17,824 bases of DNA from NCBI GenBank assembly GCA_002455655.1, contig DKLF01000030.1, positions 1-17,824 on the forward strand, in the 5' to 3' direction. Below the pieces are notes generated by a model, which was not told the origin of the DNA, did not search any database, and saw nothing but the letters and a program-made list of their open reading frames with translations. A program made the translations under genes and the position numbers. This DNA is from Oscillibacter sp. UBA6647 (GTDB lineage: Bacteria > Bacillota > Clostridia > Oscillospirales > Oscillospiraceae). The stretch's first letter is position 1. The number at the start of each line of letters is the position of its first letter. Below, one piece after another: positions 14,532 through 17,824 of this stretch.

Positions 14532-14885
14532 ATGGCAAAAATCACCGTGCTCGTGAAATTCCCGGGTCAGCCGCTTTGCTATATGCAGGTTCCCACCGAC
14601 CGGATTGAGAAAATTTACAGCAGCATTGCCGGGCTGCAATCCACCGAGGTCAACACGTTTTCCTTATATCGCGGCTTTTATTACATCCTGCTGGATGGAA
14701 ACCGCGAGAAAAAGAAGCTCCCTCCCAACATGACCGCCTATCTGGTAAACCCCCAGGGGGATACAAGCGTGTTGGATATCAGGGGGGTGTTTGTCATCTG
14801 CAAGCTTCCCACCGGGCTGACAGGACCTATGACCGACATGACCCCGCAGGACGCGGAGCAGGTGGTCAAACTCCTGCGGAACTGA
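14532..14885 (+). CDS. Unknown 117-aa protein, monocistronic (DUF3846-like layout)
   Basis: A small soluble protein starting MAKITVLVKFPGQPL, with AAGGAG nine bases ahead of the ATG. It alternates beta strands and short helices: VPTDRIEKIYSSIAG, then YRGFYYILLDG, MTAYLVNPQGDTSVLDIRGVFVICKL, and a C-terminal TPQDAEQVVKLLRN helix. This order (an xPGxP start, a helix ending in GL/GG, a strand-turn with DGN, then a DI-xGxFxI strand and a T-x-x-E-x-E helix) recalls DUF3846 proteins, but I cannot confirm membership. It has its own consensus promoter and strong terminator (14893-14931), so it is transcribed alone. Function unknown. Confidence 0.8.
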   Translation: MAKITVLVKFPGQPLCYMQVPTDRIEKIYSSIAGLQSTEVNTFSLYRGFYYILLDGNREKKKLPPNMTAYLVNPQGDTSVLDIRGVFVICKLPTGLTGPMTDMTPQDAEQVVKLLRN

Positions 14886-14892
14886 ATATGCG

Positions 14893-14931
14893 AAAAAGGC
14901 CGCGAAGGAACTTCCTCCGCAGGCCTTTTTT
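14893..14931 (+). terminator. Rho-independent terminator of the 117-aa gene (convergent with typA)
   Basis: AAAAAGGCC (14893-14901) pairs with GGCCTTTTT (14922-14930) with an inner GCG/CGC and AGGA/TCCT extension, followed by T's (to 14931) and then TATTTG. It faces the typA 3' end (stop at 14965) and may stop typA transcription too. Confidence 0.88.
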
Positions 14932-14964
14932 ATTTGTCCGGATTGGAGAATGCTCCCCCGAATT

Positions 14965-16788
14965 TTATTTCTTTCCGTGGAGGGACTTCATGCGCCGCTC
15001 GTGATCCAGAATCCGCTTGCGCATCCGCAGGCTCTTGGGCGTAACCTCCAAAAGCTCGTCGTCCGCCAAAAATTCAAGGCACTGCTCCAAGCTCATCTGC
15101 CGGGGCGGCACCAGACGCAGCGCCTCGTCCGAGCCGGAGGACCGGGTGTTGGTGAGCTGCTTTTTCTTGCAGATGTTCACCGTCATGTCCTCGTTGCGGG
15201 GATTCACGCCGATGATCATTCCGCCGTACACCGGCACGCCCGCTCCGATGAACAGCGATCCCCGCTCCTGCGCGTTGTACAGGCCGTAGGTGATGGACTC
15301 GCCGGTTTCAAAGGAAATCATAGAGCCGCTGGCCCGGCGCTGGATATCGCCCTTATAGGGAGCGTAGGTTTCAAAGACGGAGGCCATGATGCCCTCGCCC
15401 TTGGTGTCGGTCAAAAAGTCGTTCCGATAGCCGAACAGGCCCCGGGCGGGAATCAAAAATTCAATCCGCATACGGTTGCCCACCGGAGTCATCTCCAGCA
15501 TGTCCGCCTTGCGCTGGCCCAGCTTTTCAATCACGGAACCCACGCTGTCGCTGGGCACGTCCACCACCAGCCGCTCGATGGGCTCGCACTCTTTTCCGTC
15601 GATCTCCTTGTACAGCACGCGGGGGGGAGACACCTGAAATTCATAGCCTTCCCGGCGCATGGTTTCAATCAGAATGCTCAGGGACATTTCGCCCCGGCCC
15701 GCCACGTTGAAGGCCTCGGAGGTATCCGTGTCGGAAACCCGGAGGGACACGTCCTTCAGCGTCTCCTTATACAGCCGCTCCCGAATCTGGCGGGAGGTGA
15801 CGAATTTCCCCTCCCGGCCCGCGTAGGGCGAGTCGTTCACGGAGAAGGTCATCTCCATGGTGGGGGCGGAGATGGCCACAAAGGGCAGCGGCTCCACGGT
15901 GGCAGGCTCGCAGATGGTGTCGCCGATGGTCACGTCGGGAATGCCGCTCATGGCAATGATGTTGCCGGCGGTGGACTCGGCAACGGCGTTCCGGGCAAGC
16001 CCCTCAAACTCGTAGATGGCGGTGGCCTTCGCCTTGCGGGGCGTGGCTTCCGGCGCGTGATAGTTGCAGACCGCAATCTCCTGATTCTGCTTCAAAACGC
16101 CCCGCTCGATGCGGCCGATGGCAATGCGGCCCACAAACTCGTTATAGTCGATGGAGGACACCAGCATCTGGAAGGGCTGCTGGGTGTCCGCCTGCGGCGC
16201 GGGAATGTATTGCAGAATCGTCTCGAACAGGGGGTCCAGATCGGTCCCCAGATTCTCCGGCGTGTAAGAGCAGATGCCCTGACGCGCGGAGCAGAACAGC
16301 ATGGGGCTGTCAAGCTGCTCGGCGGTTGCGTCCAAATCCATCAGAAGCTCCAGCACCTCGTCCACCACCTCGTGGATACGCTGGTCCGGGCGGTCGATCT
16401 TGTTCACCACCACGATGACCCGATGGCCCAGCTCCAGCGCGCGGCTGAGAACGAAGCGGGTCTGGGGCATGGGACCCTCGGCGGCGTCCACCAGCAAAAT
16501 GACGCCGTTGACCATTTTCAAAATGCGCTCCACTTCGCCGCCGAAGTCCGCGTGGCCCGGGGTGTCCACCACGTTGATCTTCGTGTCCTTAAAGCGCACG
16601 GCGGTGTTCTTCGCCAGAATCGTGATGCCCCGCTCCCGCTCCAGATCGCCGGAGTCCATGACGCGCTCCACCGTTTCCTGATTTTCGCGGTACACGCCGC
16701 CCTGCTTGAGCATTTGGTCCACCAGCGTGGTTTTGCCGTGGTCAACGTGGGCGATGATGGCGACGTTTCTCAGTTGTTCATTCTGCAT
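14965..16788 (-). CDS. typA: Ribosome-associated GTPase TypA/BipA
   Basis: 607 aa, full length for the family. A translational GTPase that binds 70S ribosomes and helps 50S assembly and stress growth. G motifs: AHVDHGKT (13-20), RGIT (53-56), DTPGHAD (75-81), NKID (129-132), SAR (167-169). These are followed by domain II, EF-G-like domains III and V (RGEMSLSILIETMRREGYEF; RGLFGYRNDFLTDTKGEG), and the TypA-specific C-terminal region ending in RKRILDHERRMKSLHGKK. AAGGAG lies about eleven bases ahead of the ATG. The promoter is at 16907-16935, leaving a leader of about 110 nt. Confidence 0.96.
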   Translation of the reverse strand: MQNEQLRNVAIIAHVDHGKTTLVDQMLKQGGVYRENQETVERVMDSGDLERERGITILAKNTAVRFKDTKINVVDTPGHADFGGEVERILKMVNGVILLVDAAEGPMPQTRFVLSRALELGHRVIVVVNKIDRPDQRIHEVVDEVLELLMDLDATAEQLDSPMLFCSARQGICSYTPENLGTDLDPLFETILQYIPAPQADTQQPFQMLVSSIDYNEFVGRIAIGRIERGVLKQNQEIAVCNYHAPEATPRKAKATAIYEFEGLARNAVAESTAGNIIAMSGIPDVTIGDTICEPATVEPLPFVAISAPTMEMTFSVNDSPYAGREGKFVTSRQIRERLYKETLKDVSLRVSDTDTSEAFNVAGRGEMSLSILIETMRREGYEFQVSPPRVLYKEIDGKECEPIERLVVDVPSDSVGSVIEKLGQRKADMLEMTPVGNRMRIEFLIPARGLFGYRNDFLTDTKGEGIMASVFETYAPYKGDIQRRASGSMISFETGESITYGLYNAQERGSLFIGAGVPVYGGMIIGVNPRNEDMTVNICKKKQLTNTRSSGSDEALRLVPPRQMSLEQCLEFLADDELLEVTPKSLRMRKRILDHERRMKSLHGKK

Positions 16789-16878
16789 ATTTTGTTCTTC
16801 TCCTTATTGTATGGCGAGGGTTCCGGGCCGCCCCGCGTCACGCGCCCACCTGTCGGGCACGCAAGTATTGCAAGTTTT

Positions 16879-16906
16879 TTGCACAGCCTTATTTGCACAG
16901 CCTTAT
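16879..16906. repeat. 14-bp perfect tandem repeat at the typA transcription start
   Basis: TTGCACAGCCTTAT occurs twice head to tail (16879-16892 and 16893-16906), directly next to the typA -10 on its downstream side, so it spans the start of the transcript. It could be a duplicated regulator site, a short duplication, or chance. Confidence 0.85.
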
Positions 16907-16935
16907 ATTATATGCTGAATTTCTGTTTTTTGCAA
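16907..16935 (-). promoter_or_regulatory. Sigma-A promoter of typA
   Basis: TTGCAA (16930-16935), 17-bp spacer and TATAAT (16907-16912) on the minus strand. Start of transcription is expected near 16900, over the 14-bp tandem repeat. Confidence 0.85.
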
Positions 16936-17080
16936 GGAAAACATTCTGAAAACCCGTAAAATCTCCAGGACGCCCTAACTTTTTACCGACAGAGCACAGT
17001 CTCTGCTTGGCGGCGTAAGAGGTAATACCATTCTAACAAAAACTTTTCTCAAAAGCGGTTTAATTTCGCTCTTTCGCTGA
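16936..17080. other. Unassigned AT-rich spacer between typA and serA promoters
   Basis: Together with the two leaders this belongs to a gene-free 410-bp stretch (16789-17198). I see only a weak CAGAG-CACAGT-CTCTG hairpin near 17000 and no open frame with a ribosome binding site. Confidence 0.5.
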
Positions 17081-17110
17081 TTGACGGGGTCTTTCGCCCC
17101 GTCCTATACT
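17081..17110 (+). promoter_or_regulatory. Promoter of serA with palindrome in its -35/spacer
   Basis: TTGACG (17081-17086), 18-bp spacer and TATACT (17105-17110). The perfect inverted repeat GACGGGG-N7-CCCCGTC (17083-17103) covers part of the -35 and nearly the whole spacer, an operator-like arrangement. No T-run follows it, so it is not a terminator. Confidence 0.75.
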
Positions 17111-17123
17111 AAATGTGCTGTGA

Positions 17124-17184
17124 CGGAAGCGGTGCCAGCACCGCACGTTCCGCCGCAAGTACTGCGGCCCACTGGGGCTGCCCC
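17124..17184 (+). other. Structured 5' leader of serA (three adjacent hairpins)
   Basis: Hairpin 1 is CGGAA/TTCCG (17124-17128 with 17148-17152) enclosing GCGGTG/CACCGC (17129-17134 with 17139-17144). Hairpin 2 is GCCGCA/TGCGGC (17152-17157 with 17163-17168). Hairpin 3 is GGGG-CTG-CCCC (17174-17184), ending next to the GGAGG site at 17185-17189. No match to a known riboswitch or T-box motif was recognised. Confidence 0.5.
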
Positions 17185-17198
17185 GGAGGCACATTGCC

Positions 17199-17824
17199 AT
17201 GTATCATATCAAAACCTTCAACAAAATTTCTCCCGCCGGACTGAGCCGCCTGCGCTCGGAGCACTATACCGTCTCCGACGCCGAGGAGGCCCCGGAAGGC
17301 ATTCTGGTTCGCTCCGCCAAGCTGCTGGATATGGACTTCCCCAAAAACCTGCTGGCCATCGCCCGGGCAGGGGTGGGGGTAAACAACATCCCCATCGACC
17401 GCTGCTCGGAAAACGGCGTGGCTGTGTTTTCCACCCCGGGAGCCAACGCCAACGCTGTAAAAGAACTGGTGCTGTGCGCCATGCTGATGACCTCCCGGGA
17501 CGTGGCGGGTTCCTGCAATTGGGTTCGGAGTCAGGCCGCCGCAGGCGTGGTCGTCACCGGCGTGGTGGAAAAGGGAAAGTCGGCCTTTGCCGGCCCGGAG
17601 CTCTATAAAAAAGCCGTCGGCGTGATCGGTCTGGGCGCCATCGGGGCTTTGGTATCCAACGCCTGTCTGTCCATGGGCATGGATGTGTATGGCTACGACC
17701 CCTACCTCAGTGTGGACGCCGCCCTGCGGCTGGATCGCCACATTCACGTGGTAAAGGACGTCACCGAGCTATATCGCAGGGCGGATTATATCACTCTCCA
17801 CATCCACTTTACCAAGGAAACCTA
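17199..17824 (+). CDS. serA: D-3-phosphoglycerate dehydrogenase (5' part, 3' end outside window)
   Basis: Open from ATG 17199 (GGAGG nine bases ahead) to the window edge, 208 codons, so only the N-terminal half is present. It starts MYHIKTFNKISPAGLSRL, a common clostridial SerA start. ARAGVGVNNIPID (substrate domain, arginine and glycine loop), STPGANANAVKEL, and the NAD-binding GLGAIG followed by GMDVYGYDPYLS are visible. SerA oxidises 3-phosphoglycerate with NAD as the first step of serine synthesis. The frame is clean across the visible part. Whether an ACT domain follows cannot be seen. It has its own promoter with an operator-like palindrome and a structured leader. Confidence 0.92.
   Translation, partial: MYHIKTFNKISPAGLSRLRSEHYTVSDAEEAPEGILVRSAKLLDMDFPKNLLAIARAGVGVNNIPIDRCSENGVAVFSTPGANANAVKELVLCAMLMTSRDVAGSCNWVRSQAAAGVVVTGVVEKGKSAFAGPELYKKAVGVIGLGAIGALVSNACLSMGMDVYGYDPYLSVDAALRLDRHIHVVKDVTELYRRADYITLHIHFTKET

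Noticed and set aside
14950..16959. 669-codon plus-strand open frame opposite typA
   Set aside because: Despite being the longest open frame it is a His/Gly/Leu-rich mirror of typA, which shows all five G motifs on the minus strand.
17083..17103. GACGGGG/CCCCGTC hairpin as a terminator after an upstream gene
   Set aside because: No T-run follows, and it lies between a -35 and -10; no gene ends just before it on the plus strand.
17113..17240. Upstream leader peptide of serA with Ser/Ala codons (ATG 17113)
   Set aside because: It begins 3 bp after the -10, before the expected transcript start, has no ribosome binding site, and its frame runs into serA. Not a credible attenuation peptide.
1..17824. 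Defence island, prophage or mobile element
   Set aside because: No integrase, transposase, restriction, toxin-antitoxin or phage structural gene was recognised; almost all genes are core metabolism, translation, transport or surface proteins.

Overview
The window looks like a chromosomal segment from a GC-rich, probably spore-forming Clostridia, most likely Oscillospiraceae-like (Flavonifractor/Oscillibacter/Lawsonibacter type). The signs are Gram-positive-type AGGAGG ribosome binding sites, a Cys-headed collagen-like protein of exosporium style, an exported S-layer-homology (SLH) protein, the murI-DUF1934-argS run, and AzlCD and MtaB homologues that resemble clostridial versions. The taxon is inferred from gene style only. 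I see no tRNA, rRNA, CRISPR array, insertion sequence, integrase or phage gene, and most of the window is ordinary housekeeping.

Layout. 1-996 (-): start and first 332 codons of a collagen-like Gly-X-Y protein, cut by the window edge. 1125-1160: terminator. 1182-3394 (-): MATE transporter followed by the 23S rRNA methyltransferase RlmA, with overlapping stop and start. 3477-4610 (-): cysteine desulfurase, divergent from 4735-6602 (+): mtaB and yfbR, also translationally overlapped. A convergent terminator at 6682-6715 separates these from 6717-8341 (-): an unknown acidic protein followed by a DUF362 ferredoxin-type protein. 8551-11593 (+): murI, DUF1934 and argS. 11678-13004 (+): a small three-helix PQ-loop-like protein, azlC and azlD. 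13193-14359 (-): SLH-domain exported protein. 14532-14885 (+): an orphan 117-aa protein with its own consensus promoter and terminator. 14965-16788 (-): typA. 17199 to the end (+): serA, truncated by the window edge.

Functional links. The cysteine desulfurase (sulfur supply) and MtaB (Fe-S radical-SAM tRNA methylthiotransferase) are divergent neighbours and plausibly functionally linked. MurI, ArgS, TypA and SerA are core metabolism or translation. AzlCD exports branched-chain amino acids, and the three-TM protein just ahead of it may be an accessory. The collagen-like and SLH proteins belong to the spore or cell surface.

Two real genes lie at the window edges without a stop (the collagen-like gene and serA). 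Several starts move to internal GTG or ATG codons with good ribosome binding sites: the MATE transporter, the desulfurase, the unknown 137-aa protein, murI, DUF1934, azlD and the SLH protein. The most unusual sequence features are the regularly spaced one-residue breaks in the collagen repeat, a duplicated beta domain in the SLH protein, and palindromes or repeats placed inside several promoters. I did not find a convincing new multi-gene system.
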